The notes beneath the pieces were generated by a model. That model saw only the letters and a list, made by a program, of their open reading frames with translations, was not told where the DNA came from and searched no databases. 64,000 nucleotides of DNA from Tolypothrix sp. PCC 7712 (lineage in GTDB: Bacteria; Cyanobacteriota; Cyanobacteriia; Cyanobacteriales; Nostocaceae), in assembly GCF_025860405.1 (NCBI RefSeq), contig NZ_CP063785.1, positions 8,061,390 to 8,125,389 of the forward strand, read 5' to 3'. Positions 8,293 to 17,359 of the stretch are shown piece after piece. The position numbers and the translations under genes were made by a program. How positions within the stretch are numbered: position 1 is the first letter of the stretch; every line of letters begins with the position of its first letter.

Positions 8293-9522
8293 TCTAGAGG
8301 GAAAACAACACGACTCCTTTGCAGCTTTAAGGTTTCGCGATTATCGATTATTTACTATTGGGCGAGTAGTACTGTTTACCGGCTCACAAATGCAAACAGT
8401 AGCTATCGGTTGGGAACTCTATGAACGCACCAACTCAGCGATGGTATTAGGTGGGGTAGGACTGGCGCAAGTGCTACCAATGATCGCCTTGACATTAATT
8501 GCTGGACATGTAGCAGATAGACGCGATCGCAAACTTACAACCCTACTATCTATTCTGCTACTAGCTCTTTCCTCATTAGCTTTGGCAGTAGTTTCCTATA
8601 CTCAAGGTACAATTAGTCTTTTTTATACCTGCTTAGTCTTCTCAGGTGTAGCTAGAGCGTTCTTAAAGCCTGCCAGCGATGCCATGATGTGGCAATTAAT
8701 ACCAACAAGCGCCTTTACCAATGCCGCTACTTGGAATAGTACCAGCTTTCAGCTAGCAACAGTCATCGGCCCAGCTTTGGGAGGATTTGCGATCGCAGCT
8801 TTCGGAAATGCTACAAGCGTATATATATTAGCGGCTGTGGCAGCATTTTTATGTTTCGCCTTAACATTGCCAATTAAACAGCAAAACACCACTCTTTCTA
8901 AAGAACCAATCTCACTCAAAGCCTTAGCTGGGGGTGCTGAGTTTGTCTGGAAAAATCAGATAATCTTAGCAGCAATTACCCTAGGTTTGCAGTCTTACTA
9001 GGGGGTGCAGTAGCCTTATTACCCATCTTTGCTAAGGATATTTTGCACGTTGGCCCTGTAGAGTTGGGGTATTTGCAAGCTGCTCCTTCCATAGGTGCGC
9101 TGATTATGGCGGTAACTTTAGCCCATCTGCCACCTATGCGTAAAGCTGGGCCAGCCTTACTCTGGTCTGTGGTAGGTTTTGGTGTAGTCACAATTATATT
9201 TGGCTTGTCGCGCTGGTTTTGGCTGTCGTTGCTGATGCTGGCGCTCAGTGGCGCATTAGATAGTATCAGCGTTGTGATTCGCCATACCTTAGTTCAAATT
9301 CGCACACCCAACCATTTACGCGGTCGAGTTGCAGCAATTAACAGCGTGTTTATTAGTGCTTCTAATGAATTAGGGGGCTTTGAGTCAGGTTTAGCGGCGG
9401 CTTTGTTCGGCCCCATAGTTTCCGTAGTTGGCGGTGGAATTGGCACAATTCTGGTGGTGGTTGCAACCGCGATGATTTGGCCAGAGATGCGAAAGCTAGG
9501 GGCGTTGCATGAGTATGAGTAA
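8255..9522 (+). pseudogene. MFS efflux transporter, frameshifted
   Basis: The N-terminal frame (8255-9001, 248 aa) starts with ALRFRDYRLFTIGRV and has helices typical of the MFS_3/EntS-like exporter group, including the loop GHVADRRDRK after helix 2. It stops at TAG just after AAITLGLQSY. From 8986 the next frame continues without a gap as FAVLLGGAVALLPIFAKDILHVGPVELGYLQ and runs to 9522, giving the missing helices 7-12. The phase change equals loss of 4 nt (or gain of 2), plausibly slippage in a TTTG repeat at about 8984-8990. Unless this is an assembly error the transporter is inactive. It overlaps the MarR gene by 38 bp. Confidence 0.82.
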
Positions 9523-9607
9523 AAAGGAATTCAGTTGAGGGACTCTCATCTATTAGCTGTCTTAACACCTATGATAAGCTGAATTAGATCATTTGTTCTT
9601 GGCTAAG

Positions 9608-10546
9608 ATGGCAAGTCTTCCGCATTTGGTTCAATACCAAGGCAGTAAAAGAAACCTAGCTTCAGATATTCTCAAATTTCTCCCTATAAATGTGGAGAGA
9701 TTGGTAGAACCATTTGCGGGAACTGCTGCAATTAGTATTGCTGCATCTGCTCAAAAAATATCCCAAAATTTTTGGCTCAATGATTTAAACAAGCCATTAA
9801 TTGATTTATTAGAATTAATCGTAGAGCAACCTGAAATAATAGCAAACGCTTATGCAAATATCTGGAATGAGCAGCATAGTAATTCCTTAAAACATTACTA
9901 TCAAGCTAGAGATCAGTTTAATAGAAATAATGACCCTGAAATTTTTCTCTATTTATTGGCTAGATGTGTTAAAGGCTCTGTTAGATATAACTCTGAAGGT
10001 CTTTTCAATCAAAGCCCTGATAAAAGGCGCAAGGGAACTCAGCCTAACAAAATGAGAAAAAATATAGAAGGGATTTCTCATCTGTTGAAAAATAAGTGTA
10101 AGTTCACCTGCTTAGATTATAGAGAAGTTTTATCTACAGTTAGACCAAGCGATTTTTTATATCTAGATCCGCCTTATCAAGGTGTATGTGGTAATAGAGA
10201 TAAAAGATATTTTTCGGGAATAAATTTTGATGATTTTGTTCTAGCTCTTGAGGATTTAAATCGCAAGGAAGTTGCGTTTGCAGTTAGTTATGATGGCAAA
10301 AGAGGAAATAAAACTTTCGGCCAGTCCTTACCAGAAGCATTAGGGCTGAAAAAAATAGAAATCGAAGTTGGGCGCTCATCCCAAGCAACACTCTTGGGTA
10401 AAGATGAAGTAACAATAGAGTTTTTGTACTTATCACCATCTTTACTTCGTCATCAAACTTCAGAGATAGAGCGCTATATTAGCCAATCACAAAAACAGCT
10501 TATTCTGTTGGAGAAGCATGGACAGTTCTCAGCAACTCCCCGATGA
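9608..10546 (+). CDS. D12-class adenine-specific DNA methyltransferase
   Basis: 312 aa from the ATG at 9608; a TTG at 9593 is possible. Motif X/I region: QYQGSKRN (9-16) and VEPFAGTAAIS (about 33-43); motif IV DPPY (187-190) inside FLYLDPPYQG. This order defines the alpha-class (D12) N6-adenine methylases. The next gene is an HNH nuclease that overlaps by 29 bp, so the pair forms a type II restriction-modification system and this enzyme would protect the host site. The recognition sequence cannot be told from the protein alone; GATC, typical for Dam-like D12 enzymes, is only one option. Confidence 0.9.
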   Translation: MASLPHLVQYQGSKRNLASDILKFLPINVERLVEPFAGTAAISIAASAQKISQNFWLNDLNKPLIDLLELIVEQPEIIANAYANIWNEQHSNSLKHYYQARDQFNRNNDPEIFLYLLARCVKGSVRYNSEGLFNQSPDKRRKGTQPNKMRKNIEGISHLLKNKCKFTCLDYREVLSTVRPSDFLYLDPPYQGVCGNRDKRYFSGINFDDFVLALEDLNRKEVAFAVSYDGKRGNKTFGQSLPEALGLKKIEIEVGRSSQATLLGKDEVTIEFLYLSPSLLRHQTSEIERYISQSQKQLILLEKHGQFSATPR

Positions 10547-11252
10547 TTTCATCAAACTTTGTCAGTCCGTTACTGCCAAAAGACCAAAAGCTGTTATCGA
10601 TCACATTTTGCAACATGGTTTCGTAACGACAGAAGAACTCAAGAACACATATGGCTATAATCATCCTCCCAGAGCAGCCAGAGATGTTAGAGAACATGGA
10701 ATTCCTTTAGAAACTTTCCGTGTTACAGGTAGCGATAGTAGAAGGATAGCTGCTTATAGATTTGGTGATATTAGTAAGGCTAGATTTTCTAAATTCTCTG
10801 GTAGAACTGGTTTATCAAAACAATTGAAGCATGAGTTAATTAAAAGATATGGCTGTAAATGCTTCATTTATTTGGAGGAATTAGATGAACGTGAATTGCA
10901 GATAGATCACCGTATTCCTTTTGAAGTTGATGGGGAACCTGAACTTTTAGCTGATAACTTTATGCTGCTTTGTGGCTCTGCCAACCGAGCAAAATCTTGG
11001 TCTTGTGAGCATTGCCAAAACTGGAATCATCTCAAGGATAAGTCTATCTGTTTATCCTGTTACTGGGCTTATCCAGAAAACTATACACATATTGCTATGC
11101 GACAAATCAGAAGAATAGATTTAATGTGGCAGGGAGAAGATATTGGTATATATGAAAGATTACAACAACAGGCTATTGCACAGAATAAAGGTATTCCCGA
11201 ATTCATCAAGGAAATTATAGAAAGAGAAATTGGTTGGCATGATGAGGGCTAA
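10518..11252 (+). CDS. HNH restriction endonuclease (type II R-M partner)
   Basis: 244 aa; GGAG lies about 7 nt before the ATG. The N-terminal 90 residues look like a small winged-helix (FVTTEELKNTYGYNHPPRAARD). The HNH core runs from CKC (113-115) through LQIDHRIPFEVDGE (D130, H131) to DNFMLLCGSANRAKSW (N147, C152). A second treble-clef or zinc-ribbon set follows: CEHC (163-166) and CLSC (178-181). The 29-bp overlap with the methylase gene makes the restriction role likely. It probably cuts the same site the methylase modifies; it does not look like a homing endonuclease because it is not inserted in a host gene. The stop codon is 6 bp from a MITE. Confidence 0.85.
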   Translation: MDSSQQLPDDFIKLCQSVTAKRPKAVIDHILQHGFVTTEELKNTYGYNHPPRAARDVREHGIPLETFRVTGSDSRRIAAYRFGDISKARFSKFSGRTGLSKQLKHELIKRYGCKCFIYLEELDERELQIDHRIPFEVDGEPELLADNFMLLCGSANRAKSWSCEHCQNWNHLKDKSICLSCYWAYPENYTHIAMRQIRRIDLMWQGEDIGIYERLQQQAIAQNKGIPEFIKEIIEREIGWHDEG

Positions 11253-11257
11253 CATAG

Positions 11258-11383
11258 CACTACTACTCGGTTAAGCGTTTTGAACTCAAAATTAGTTAAG
11301 GGGGAAAGGTGAAAGGTTAAGGGTTAAAGGTTTTTTCTTTCCCTTTTCCCATTCCCCTTTTTTCCCTTAACCGATAAGTATTG
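11258..11383. mobile_element. MITE-like element, CAATACTT family, copy 1
   Basis: 126 bp. The left end CACTACTACTCGGTTAAG (11258-11275) is complementary, with few mismatches, to the right end CTTAACCGATAAGTATTG (11366-11383). The interior is a polypurine arm followed by a polypyrimidine arm that can fold on itself. Copies at 17360-17446 (inverted, truncated) and 24355-24465 share ends and interior. It fills the whole gap between the stop codons of the HNH gene (11252) and the LuxR gene (11386), so it may serve as their bidirectional terminator. No target duplication is clear here. Confidence 0.7.
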
Positions 11384-11385
11384 CC

Positions 11386-12096
11386 TCATGTACCTGCAAT
11401 CTGCTGTATTTTATTTGTTATTGGTGAAGAATGCTGTGCAACTGCCGCAAGTTGAGCAACCATCTCAGCGCGAGAGGAAACCTCAAGCTTACGAAACATT
11501 CTCTTCAGTGCTTGTTTCACAGAATTTTCAGTAATCCAAAGTTGCTGACCAATTTCGGCGTTGGTGTAACCTAAAGCCACTAATTCAGCAATTTGCAATT
11601 CCCGAGGTGTTAGGCGATCGCACTTGAAATTATGAGATTGCGATCGCATTGTCGCATTCCAAATCGAGAGGTGCAGGCACAGCGCACTTAAATCGGCTAA
11701 ATTTTGGGCATCAAATGCAGCCATTTTCTGTTCGCGGGTAAAGCCAATTGCACCTACTAATTTTCCCTCACTGACAATCGGCCCTGCCATGACGTGCCAA
11801 TGATCGCTTCGGGGACAAATCATTCTCCAGACATGGGGTGATGTTACTAAGGCTTCATGAACTGGAGTATGACGTTCCACCAAGTAACGTGCAACTGGAT
11901 TATGTTCGATTGATAGTGCAATTTCTAGTATTTTCTGCAGTTTGCGATCTAAAAGGCGTAGTTGATCAAAGAAAAAAACGCCACATTTTTTAGTCGTAAA
12001 ATACTCACCGAGTTTCGGCACAACTTGCGATCGCAATTCCTGTTCATTCTGGGCCTGGTTGATGGCTTCAAAGAGCATCTGCAAGGAATTTCTCAT
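11386..12096 (-). CDS. GAF-LuxR family transcriptional regulator
   Basis: 236 aa. Residues about 10-145 form a GAF-like sensor (GKLVGAIGFTREQ, with LCLHLSIW at its end). Residues 162-216 form a LuxR-type helix-turn-helix (LTPRELQIAELVALGYTNAEIG...ENSVKQALKRMFRKLEVSSR). There is no receiver domain, so it probably senses a small molecule directly rather than being phosphorylated. It is divergent from the rhodanese gene with 96 bp between starts and may control it. The ligand is unknown. Confidence 0.85.
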   Translation of the reverse strand: MRNSLQMLFEAINQAQNEQELRSQVVPKLGEYFTTKKCGVFFFDQLRLLDRKLQKILEIALSIEHNPVARYLVERHTPVHEALVTSPHVWRMICPRSDHWHVMAGPIVSEGKLVGAIGFTREQKMAAFDAQNLADLSALCLHLSIWNATMRSQSHNFKCDRLTPRELQIAELVALGYTNAEIGQQLWITENSVKQALKRMFRKLEVSSRAEMVAQLAAVAQHSSPITNKIQQIAGT

Positions 12097-12192
12097 AATT
12101 ATTGTGTCGAAAACTGTACACGATCGAGGACTGGGCGAGCTAAGTCTCTTCTCCTAATCTTAGTTTTAGTGTAAATCACAGGAGAACCGCCG

Positions 12193-13041
12193 ATGTCTCA
12201 GTATGCTCATCCTGAAGTTCTGATCGATACGCAATGGCTGATGGATCGTCTCAACGATTCTAGTGTGCGGGTGGTTGAGGTGGATATGAGTCCAGAACCA
12301 TACAAAAATGCTCACATCCCTGGTGCAGTCTTTTGGAATATCTTCACGGATATCTTAACTCCCGATTTGCGGATCAATTTAGATCCCACATCTATAGAAA
12401 AGCTGCTTTCGCGATCGGGTATTTCCCCTGACACAACAGTCGTCGCCTATGGTAGCTATCCTGGAACCGGAGGTTGGATTTTCTGGCTGTTGCAACTCTT
12501 TGGGCATAACCGCGTATATATTCTCAATGGCGGTTATCAGAAATGGGTCGCAGAAGGTCGGCCACTAGCAACAGAGTTGTCTACTTTTACACCCACACAC
12601 TACCAAGCCAAAGCACCCGATGCTAACTTGCGGGTTTTGCTGGCGGAAGTTCAAGCCTCTTTGCAGCAAACAGAGCGTGTATTATTAGATGTGCGTACTC
12701 CTCAAGAGTACAATGGCGAACTATTCATGATGCAGCCGCCACAAGGAACAGAACGCGCCGGACATATTCCGGGTGCAGTCCATATTGAACATACCTTGAC
12801 TTTGAATGCAGATGGAACATTCAAGTCAGCCGAACAGTTGCATCAGATCTACAGTAGTAAAGGGATTACGCCTGATAAGGAAGTATTTCCTTACTGTGCC
12901 ATTGGTGGGCGATCGGCATATACTTGGTTTGTTTTGAAATATTTGTTGGGTTATCCCAAAGTCAGAAATTATGATGGTTCGTGGAATGAATGGGGACGCT
13001 TACCTGATGCACTGATTGAGCAATCATCAATCATTGTATGA
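12193..13041 (+). CDS. Thiosulfate/3-mercaptopyruvate sulfurtransferase (tandem rhodanese)
   Basis: 282 aa, with GGAG 8 nt before the ATG. Two rhodanese domains: an inactive N-terminal one (about 10-125; VVEVDMSPEPYKNAHIPGAV) and a catalytic C-terminal one (about 145-275; LLDVRTPQEY, then PYCAIGGRSAYTWF with the persulfide cysteine at 235). Family knowledge: it moves sulfane sulfur from thiosulfate or mercaptopyruvate to cyanide or thiol acceptors. The loop CAIGGR fits neither the classic thiosulfate (CRKGVT) nor the mercaptopyruvate (CGSGVT) signature exactly, so the donor is left open. A terminator starts at the stop codon. Confidence 0.88.
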   Translation: MSQYAHPEVLIDTQWLMDRLNDSSVRVVEVDMSPEPYKNAHIPGAVFWNIFTDILTPDLRINLDPTSIEKLLSRSGISPDTTVVAYGSYPGTGGWIFWLLQLFGHNRVYILNGGYQKWVAEGRPLATELSTFTPTHYQAKAPDANLRVLLAEVQASLQQTERVLLDVRTPQEYNGELFMMQPPQGTERAGHIPGAVHIEHTLTLNADGTFKSAEQLHQIYSSKGITPDKEVFPYCAIGGRSAYTWFVLKYLLGYPKVRNYDGSWNEWGRLPDALIEQSSIIV

Positions 13042-13072
13042 AAAACTCCACCCACAAGGGGATGGAGTTTTT
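13041..13072 (+). terminator. Rho-independent terminator of the rhodanese gene
   Basis: AAAACTCCACCC, a 4-nt loop ACAA and GGGGATGGAGTTTTT form a strong stem ending in T5. It begins at the last base of the stop codon. The same hairpin core occurs again at 13211-13235. Confidence 0.7.
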
Positions 13073-13159
13073 GGGCATGGGGAATGGGGCATCGGGGAGG
13101 CAGTGCGTTGCGGGGGTTCCCCCCGTTGTAGCAACTGCCGTCATGGGGAAGAAATTACC

Positions 13160-13187
13160 AATGCCCAATGCCCAATGCCCAATGCCC
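13160..13187. repeat. Heptamer tandem repeat AATGCCC x4
   Basis: Four exact copies of the 7-mer AATGCCC. Such short tandem repeats are typical of heterocystous cyanobacteria. Just upstream (about 13099-13142) is a C/G-rich imperfect palindrome beginning GGCAGTGCG and ending AACTGCC. Confidence 0.7.
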
Positions 13188-13210
13188 CAAGCGGCGGGGC
13201 AGCTGTCCCT

Positions 13211-13235
13211 CTCCACCCACAAGGGGATGGAGTTT
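13211..13235. repeat. Second copy of the rhodanese terminator hairpin
   Basis: CTCCACCCACAAGGGGATGG plus AGTTT repeats 13047-13071 exactly, about 164 bp downstream. It is less T-rich after the stem, so it may be a repeat unit rather than a second working terminator. Confidence 0.6.
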
Positions 13236-13293
13236 CCCGCCGCTTTCAATCAATCATTCCTCGTTCTCCTCATCTTGCCTAACGCCTGATTTT

Positions 13294-14646
13294 TCATTTC
13301 TTCACTAATATATATGCATTAGCATAGTCAGGCATTTGTGCAATCTTCTTTCCAAATTCTTGGTGATTATTAAAAATACCTGCTAAAAAATCAAGCTGAT
13401 GCAGGTTAGGTAAAAAAGCTCCGCCTGTGTCAGCAATCACGCCCATTTGCAGTTGCTTGCGTCCACTTATAGTATGCTCAAGTACAATGATTTTCCCTAA
13501 GCCAATATTGAGCACATCACCAGCAAAGGTGACTCCTGGTTTAATGGAAATTTTGGCATCAATTTTATAGCCATAACCTTTAATAGCATTGACTTTTCTA
13601 AAGTACCAGTAACGCTTTTGGGCAGTAGCTTTTAATCCCCGGATATAGGGCATTCCGTTGTTTCTATCAACATTGAAATATTCTTCTGTGCCATCGGTAA
13701 ATTTAATTAATATTGTTCCCTCCATCAGGGCTTCTTCTAAACCTTGGCGGGTTAAATATGCAATGGGTTCAACTTTGCCATATTCTTTACCACCAGGTTC
13801 ATAAATTCCTGAGAGCACATCTTGTTTGGTATATCTGGTATAGAATTTGTCAGCAGCTAAATTATCTTTTAGGCTATAAATTGGAATATTATATGTAGCT
13901 GTTTTTTTATGGGAGCCTGGGTGATTAAAAACAGCATATTTTGTAATTCGTAATTTTGGTTGATTGGTCTGCTTGGGGTTATAAGGAGTCCATTTGATGA
14001 CTTTAAAATTGCTGTTAATAAAATTAGCATTTTGTAACCGCGTAGTGCGATTGTTAGCAATGTCCTCTTGTAAGACAGCAACCATGAAATCTAAGGTTTT
14101 GAGAACATCATCTATAGTTACTCCCTGAGTACCTAGCAGCCCTGTACGTAAAACATCAGGGTCTGCATTAGCATGGTCTTGATAATATTTTCTGGTATTG
14201 GTAAGAACAGTTAACAAATCTTTTTGGTTGAAGCTTATCTTTGTCGCTGGCAATTTACCAGCCGAGAAAACTTGACTATTATTAACACTAAATTTAAATT
14301 TCTTAAATTCATCAATTACATTATATTTTGTAGAGACTGATACTACACTCTGAGCCAATGTATTATTATCTGTATTGCTAGGTGTCCCAGCAGTTATTTG
14401 TTGAAGGGGCGCAAAATTTTGCCCACTTGCGGCAAGTATTTGAGCAGATTTAATTAAAGGAAGAAGGAAAGAGGATAAAGTTAGGGGTTTTTCCGACTCA
14501 GTAACAATATTCTGTGTAGTCTGATGTGCTGAAGCGATTTGTTTATCTTGTGACTGAGCCAAGAGATGACTATTGGCAAAACCAAAAAGTAATAAAGTAA
14601 CAAAACCAACTGTAAAGCGATTTTTTTTGCTGAATATCATAAACAT
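13294..14646 (-). CDS. Secreted 3D-domain (MltA-like) protein
   Basis: 450 aa. A signal peptide spans about residues 1-31 (hydrophobic VGFVTLLLFGFA, then SHLLAQS). The C-terminus carries a 3D-type motif, GVIADTGGAFLPNLHQLDF (402-420), after KGYGYKIDAKISIKPG. This matches the three-aspartate domain of MltA lytic transglycosylases and Gram-positive peptidoglycan hydrolases. The middle, with KFTDGTEEYFNVDRNNGMPY and an all-beta look, fits the MltA barrel. It may cleave peptidoglycan in the periplasm. The first 130 residues are low-complexity and unassigned. It is shorter and less typical than textbook MltA, so the enzyme assignment is moderate. Confidence 0.65.
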   Translation of the reverse strand: MFMIFSKKNRFTVGFVTLLLFGFANSHLLAQSQDKQIASAHQTTQNIVTESEKPLTLSSFLLPLIKSAQILAASGQNFAPLQQITAGTPSNTDNNTLAQSVVSVSTKYNVIDEFKKFKFSVNNSQVFSAGKLPATKISFNQKDLLTVLTNTRKYYQDHANADPDVLRTGLLGTQGVTIDDVLKTLDFMVAVLQEDIANNRTTRLQNANFINSNFKVIKWTPYNPKQTNQPKLRITKYAVFNHPGSHKKTATYNIPIYSLKDNLAADKFYTRYTKQDVLSGIYEPGGKEYGKVEPIAYLTRQGLEEALMEGTILIKFTDGTEEYFNVDRNNGMPYIRGLKATAQKRYWYFRKVNAIKGYGYKIDAKISIKPGVTFAGDVLNIGLGKIIVLEHTISGRKQLQMGVIADTGGAFLPNLHQLDFLAGIFNNHQEFGKKIAQMPDYANAYILVKK

Positions 14647-15078
14647 ACTATTGAAAAAATTTCTATTGCTAGATAATAATTACACTTAGTTGATATCTGA
14701 ACTAGTCAGCCTCAAAAAGGTTCCCTTTAACTGCAATCAGAAACTTTGTGGTTACAAATTTTGGCAAATATACCACAATTTAAACAATTTTAAAATAAAT
14801 CAATACAAATTGTAAGGTAGGCATAATCATATTAGAAGTAAAGCAGATGAAAGGAATGAGGAGAAGTAAGCTAATGCGCGCCTAAATTGCATAACTACTC
14901 AAGAAGGCTGTTAACTGTTAACGGTTGACTGTCAACGGTCAACGGTCAACAGCCCTCATGAGGGATTGTGCAACTTAAAAGCAGAATAGCTTAACAAGAA
15001 AAATGTAGAAATGCAGCTATGGGGCTGATGTTGCTAAATTAACAAGAGATAATCACAATACGCTAGCTGCAATCAACA
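14647..15078. other. Intergenic region, divergent promoters, GGTCAAC hairpin
   Basis: It separates the divergent 3D-domain and SLH-glycosidase genes. The first 200 bp are AT-rich, and a large imperfect palindrome lies at 14907-14954. No gene was recognised. Confidence 0.5.
14907..14954. repeat. Imperfect palindrome built from GTTAAC/GGTCAAC units
   Basis: Left arm 14907-14930 (GGCTGTTAACTGTTAACGGT then TGAC) faces right arm 14931-14954 (starting TGTCAACGGTCAACGGTC), nearly complementary over 24 bp. Each arm is a run of heptamers. Related units follow the palindrome at 5181-5207. Confidence 0.6.
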
Positions 15079-17289
15079 ATGGTATCTACTTCTACAGCGT
15101 TCTCAGATATTAAAGGCCATTGGGCAAGGTCATTTATTGAAGCTTTATCAGGGCGGCGCTTGATCAATGGGTATCCTAACGGTACTTTTCGCCCAGATAA
15201 CTCAGTAACTCGTGCTGAATTTGCTGCCCTTATTGCAAAAGTCTTTACAGTTACTTCTAAGCGGAAATATTCCCCGTTTACTGATGTACCAACTAATCAT
15301 TGGGCAGCCACTGTTATTAAAAATGCTTATGAAGCAGGGTTTATTTCTGGATACCCTGATAAAACTTTCCGCCCCAATAATAGAATTTCTCGGGGTGATG
15401 TTTTAGTGGCAATAGTTAATGGCTTGGAAATTGCTACTAAGATAAAACCTGACTTAGTTAATAAATTGTCACAATATTATACAGATGCGACTGCGATCGC
15501 CAGCTATGCCAAAAATCAAGTAGCTATTGCTACGAGTGCAGGGTTAGTAGTTAACTACCCAAATCTCAAATTACTCAACCCTAATCTAGCCGCAACCCGT
15601 GCTGATTTAGCGGTCATAGCCTATCAAGCTTTGGTATATCTGGGGCAAGCAGAAAAAATTACCTCTACGTACTTAGTGCCATCGCCAAACCCACCTGTGG
15701 TAGTGGTACCTCCAAAGCCACCTGTAGTAGTAGATCCTCAGCCACCTGTGGTAGTAGTAGATCCTCAGCCACCTGTAGTAGTAGTAGATCCTCAGCCACC
15801 TGTAGTAGTAGATCCTCAGCCACCTGTAGTAGTAGTAGATCCTCAGCCACCTGTGGTAGTAGTACCTCCAGTTGAGCCGCCTAAGGTAGAAGTACCACAG
15901 AATACTGTGAGGCTAAGTCATCAAAGGGAGTTTCGTGGAGCATGGGTAGCAACTGTTTGGAATGGTGATTGGCCTTCTAAACCTGGACTACCTGTTGCAC
16001 AACAGAAATCGGAACTAGTTGCGATTATTACTCGATTACAACAACTCAACTTTAATGCCTTAATTTTACAGGTGCGTCCAGAAGGGGATGCTGTGTATGC
16101 TTCGACTTTAGAACCTTGGAGTGCTTGGATTACCGGAACTCAGGGAAAAGCACCAGATCCATATTATGATCCCTTAGAATTTGCGATCGCAGAATGCCAC
16201 AAGCGCAACATTGAAGTTCATGCTTGGTTTAACCCTTACCGCGCTAAGACTAGTATCAATAGCGGAATTAATGTTAGTCCCCATATAGCTGTCACGAATC
16301 CAGACGTGGTTTATAAATGGGGCAATCAATTGTGGATGGATCCAGGGATTAAAATTGTTCAGGACAGGGCTTATAACGTTATTCTTGATGTTGTGCGTCG
16401 GTATGATATCGATGGCGTTCACTTAGACGACTATTTTTATCCTTATCCCATATCTGGGCAAACTTTCCCCGACAACAAAACCTATGACACTTACAAAAAC
16501 GCTGGCGGTGGACTTAGCTTAGGCGATTGGCGACGAGAAAATGTCAATCTGATGGTGCTGCGGTTATCGGAAGGAATCAAAGCCACAAAGCCGCACGTTA
16601 AATTTGGCATTAGTCCCTTTGGAATTTATCGCCCTGGACAACCAGCAGGTATTACGGGCTTAGATGCCTATAATGTCCTGTATGCTGACTCCAAGAAATG
16701 GTTAGAACTGGGCTGGGTTGATTATATTGCGCCTCAACTTTATTGGCGTACCGACCAAACACAACAAAGTTATCCTGCTTTACTCAATTGGTGGACACAG
16801 GTAAACACCAAGCAAAAACACGTTTACGCTGGTAACAATTTGACCGAACCCAGCAACAAGAGTCGGGAAAGTGAAGAGATTGAAAAGCAGGTAATATTTA
16901 GTCGTAGCCAAGCTGGAAGGTATTCCCTGGGTAATATCTTCTTTAATTTGGGTGTTTTGATGGAAAATAGCCAAGGTATTGCTGATAAATTCCAAACTCA
17001 AATTTATAGCAAACCTGCCATTTCTCCTACTTGGTCTTCCCAAATTACCACAGCACCAGCAGCACCCACGGGGCTAGTTTATGTGAACGGTAAACTCAAT
17101 TGGAAACCTGGAGACGATCAGCAAGTTCGTTCTTGGACACTTTATCGCCAAACTACTGATGGCTGGGTAATTCAGCGCATTTTATCTGCTGGTACAAACT
17201 TTGCTACTGTCGGCCCAGGAACATACGCTGTGTGCGCCGTCGATAGGCTAGCGAATGAAAGCCAGGGAGTGATGATTACAGTCAATTAA
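15079..17289 (+). CDS. SLH-domain protein with GHL10 glycosidase-like domain
   Basis: 736 aa. Three S-layer homology domains (about 7-50, 68-112 and 130-185; FSDIKGHWA, NGYPNGTFRPDNSVTRAEF, SGYPDKTFRPNNRISRGD) are followed by a Pro/Val linker (about 200-275) made of PPVVV(V)DPQ repeats. A glycosyl-hydrolase-like GHL10 (DUF187) barrel runs from about 283 to 620 (REFRGAWVATVWN, VRPEGDAVY, HAWFNPYRA, DGVHLDDYFYP, GWVDYIAPQLYW). A short fibronectin-III-like tail ends the protein. Family knowledge: SLH domains bind cell-wall polymers or the outer envelope; GHL10 proteins are presumed wall-glycan hydrolases. No signal peptide precedes the first SLH at this start, so export needs another route or an upstream start. 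Confidence 0.88.
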   Translation: MVSTSTAFSDIKGHWARSFIEALSGRRLINGYPNGTFRPDNSVTRAEFAALIAKVFTVTSKRKYSPFTDVPTNHWAATVIKNAYEAGFISGYPDKTFRPNNRISRGDVLVAIVNGLEIATKIKPDLVNKLSQYYTDATAIASYAKNQVAIATSAGLVVNYPNLKLLNPNLAATRADLAVIAYQALVYLGQAEKITSTYLVPSPNPPVVVVPPKPPVVVDPQPPVVVVDPQPPVVVVDPQPPVVVDPQPPVVVVDPQPPVVVVPPVEPPKVEVPQNTVRLSHQREFRGAWVATVWNGDWPSKPGLPVAQQKSELVAIITRLQQLNFNALILQVRPEGDAVYASTLEPWSAWITGTQGKAPDPYYDPLEFAIAECHKRNIEVHAWFNPYRAKTSINSGINVSPHIAVTNPDVVYKWGNQLWMDPGIKIVQDRAYNVILDVVRRYDIDGVHLDDYFYPYPISGQTFPDNKTYDTYKNAGGGLSLGDWRRENVNLMVLRLSEGIKATKPHVKFGISPFGIYRPGQPAGITGLDAYNVLYADSKKWLELGWVDYIAPQLYWRTDQTQQSYPALLNWWTQVNTKQKHVYAGNNLTEPSNKSRESEEIEKQVIFSRSQAGRYSLGNIFFNLGVLMENSQGIADKFQTQIYSKPAISPTWSSQITTAPAAPTGLVYVNGKLNWKPGDDQQVRSWTLYRQTTDGWVIQRILSAGTNFATVGPGTYAVCAVDRLANESQGVMITVN
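15690..15870 (+). repeat. In-frame minisatellite coding for the Pro/Val linker
   Basis: About seven copies of a 24-27 bp unit (close to CCACCTGTAGTAGTAGTAGA then TCCTCAG) encode PPVVVVDPQ. Units differ by whole codons (two to four Val), so the linker can lengthen or shorten without loss of frame. Confidence 0.85.
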
Positions 17290-17359
17290 ATGGGAAAGGG
17301 GAAAAGGGGAAGGGGGAAAGGGAAAGGGAAAGAAACAACCTTTCACCCTTTCTCCAAAA
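17290..17359. repeat. Purine-rich spacer, partial MITE interior
   Basis: Runs of GGGGAAA units end in GAAAGAAACAACCTTTCACC, which recurs at 17402-17421 inside the truncated MITE. It looks like a second, nested fragment of the same element between two convergent genes. Confidence 0.45.

Noticed and set aside
13016..13289. Short frames in both strands after the rhodanese gene
   Set aside because: They read through the terminator hairpin copies and AATGCCC repeats; low-complexity products.
15690..15870. Dense short repeats resembling a CRISPR or centromere-like array
   Set aside because: They encode a Pro/Val linker in frame within the SLH protein.
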